Positions 34,210-34,973 of a stretch of 34,973 nt of DNA are shown piece by piece. This DNA is from Geobacteraceae bacterium. GTDB lineage: Bacteria; Desulfobacterota; Desulfuromonadia; Geobacterales; Geobacteraceae. The stretch is from positions 1 to 34,973 of the forward strand of contig JANXYN010000119.1 of the NCBI GenBank assembly GCA_025356035.1, read 5' to 3'. Position 1 is the first letter of the stretch; every line of letters starts with the position of its first letter. The translations under genes and the position numbers were made by a program. The notes below the pieces were generated by a model. It had not been told where the DNA came from, did not search any database, and saw only the letters and a program-made list of their open reading frames with translations.

Positions 34210-34764
34210 ATCGGGTAGGAGGCGGAATTACTTCCGCCGTCCTCCCACACCACCGTGCGTACGGTTCCGTACACGGCGGTTCACGTTGAATGCTGAAAGC
34301 GGTGAAACTGATGCAATAGCCATCGTGTTCGGCCCTTTGCCGGTTGGTTGGCCCGGCTCGTATGGTCTCTGCTGACTTCTGCCGAACATGAAGGCATTCT
34401 GTTTCCAGATTACCCTGCCCCGGTTTTAGTCCAGTGCTGGACGGCAGATCTCCCCAGGTAATGCGCGTGACCTTCACCCCATATACCCGCCACATATACA
34501 GACACACCCTCATGGATGGTTATAGGGCTTTGAAGAGCTATGCCTTCTCGCCCGGATATGTCTGCCTCGTATGCGATTTCTGTTCGTCGGGCCGGGGTTT
34601 TGCCTGCGGCTTCCTTCAGATTCCGGGTCACCCCGGACACCCTTGCCGTTCGGCTAACGGTTCCCACCATCAGGGTCCGTAGAGGACTTCCACCTCCAAG
34701 TCACAAATCAGCTACCACAGCTGATTTGATGGCGCTTCCGCGCCACGCGCCCTGCCGGGCGCAC
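34210..34764 (-). mobile_element. Group II intron without reverse transcriptase gene
   Basis: On the minus strand the element begins GTGCGCCCGGC, the standard group II 5' end, and has the domain I blocks typical of bacterial introns (GTGGAAGTCCTC, then CAAGGGTGTCCGG and GAATCTGAAGGAAGC). The AAGTCAGCAGAG block that normally precedes the protein gene is at about 34366-34380. Then, with no reverse transcriptase frame, come domain V (about 34249-34282, GAACCGCCGTGTACGG and its inverse) and domain VI with the stem GGCGGAA/TTCCGCC, ending CTACCCGAT at 34210. The 555-bp length fits an ORF-less ribozyme, either a deletion form or one moved in trans. It lies just downstream of a terminator hairpin. 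Confidence 0.88.
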
Positions 34765-34772
34765 ACAAAATC

Positions 34773-34802
34773 AAAAGGCCTGCTTGAAAGCAGGCCTTTT
34801 TT
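34773..34802 (-). terminator. Rho-independent terminator, probably bidirectional
   Basis: AAAAGGCCTGC and GCAGGCCTTTT pair around a 6-nt loop. It lies 24 nt after the stop of the partial gene below and 9 nt before the 5' end of the group II intron. Confidence 0.9.
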
Positions 34803-34825
34803 CATCAAAAACAAATTGTTGACAA

Positions 34826-34973
34826 CTAGGGGGGTGTAATCGTTATCGGCGTACTGGCGGCGTTGTTGGTCTCGTCGGATTCCGCTATTTCGCCCCGTTT
34901 ATCCGAGATGGCATTTATATAGTAGGTGCCGCTACTTACCACCGGTATCCCCACCGTAAAACTTTTTGGGAAT
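34826..34973 (-). CDS. C-terminal end of a CARDB-like beta-sandwich protein (partial)
   Basis: Only the last 48 residues are in the window. They read F-T-V-G-I-P-V-V-S-S-G-T-Y-Y-I-N-A-I-S-D and then E-I-A-E-S-D-E-T-N-N-A-A, ending T-I-T-P-P and TAG. The S-G-T-Y-Y and E-S-x-E-x-N-N pattern is that of CARDB domains, extracellular beta-sandwich repeats found in large surface or secreted proteins. The gene is probably long and lies beyond the right edge. It is followed by a terminator and then the intron. Confidence 0.7.
   Translation of the reverse strand, partial: FPKSFTVGIPVVSSGTYYINAISDKRGEIAESDETNNAASTPITITPP

Noticed and set aside
34193-34682. Several short open frames over 34.2-34.7 kb on both strands
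   Set aside because: They lie in the group II intron ribozyme, whose RNA domains explain the sequence.

Overview
The window looks like chromosomal DNA of a Geobacteraceae (Desulfuromonadales) bacterium, nearest in style to Geobacter, Geotalea or Citrifermentans. The grounds are the gene families and their order: leuB, two aspartate-semialdehyde dehydrogenase genes, truA, rplM, rpsI and argC in one run; an Etf plus iron-sulfur membrane oxidoreductase operon; a hopanoid cluster with dxs; and hcp behind an HcpR-like palindrome. No rRNA, tRNA or CRISPR was seen.

Layout. (1) 1-2.4 kb, accessory: two small genes on the minus strand, each preceded by an integron attC-like site (no integrase in view), an ORF6N-domain gene between two 30-bp direct repeats, and an orphan Phd/YefM antitoxin whose toxin seems to be lost. 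(2) 2.4-6.9 kb, minus strand: etfB, etfA and an Etf:quinone oxidoreductase-like membrane protein, for moving electrons from acyl-CoA oxidation to the quinone pool. (3) 7.0-15.7 kb, minus strand: ygiQ, argC, rpsI, rplM, truA, two asd genes of different type, leuB. (4) 15.7-26.9 kb: hopanoid block, with hpnI, an MnmM-like methyltransferase and hpnN on the minus strand, and shc, hpnA, dxs and hpnH diverging on the plus strand. Together they supply isoprenoid precursor, cyclise squalene, extend the side chain, glycosylate and export hopanoids. (5) 27.0-31.0 kb: a 3'-truncated PAS sensor gene, hcp, and a PIN toxin/antitoxin pair lying between two copies of the hcp 3' end. (6) 31.1-34.97 kb, more AT-rich: a surface-glycan-like trio (glycosyltransferase, methyltransferase, polytopic membrane protein), an ORF-less group II intron, and the end of a CARDB-like protein gene.

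The most unusual signals are: a family of at least seven inverted arrays built on a strict 7-bp period, each locus with its own heptamer, one of them inside the hpnN coding sequence; an HcpR-like palindrome with identical promoter geometry in front of both hcp and the etf operon; the 108-bp hcp 3'-end duplication around the toxin/antitoxin pair; and a group II intron remnant directly downstream of a terminator. I did not find a wholly new multi-gene defence or metabolic system. The heptamer arrays are the best candidate for an undescribed element.
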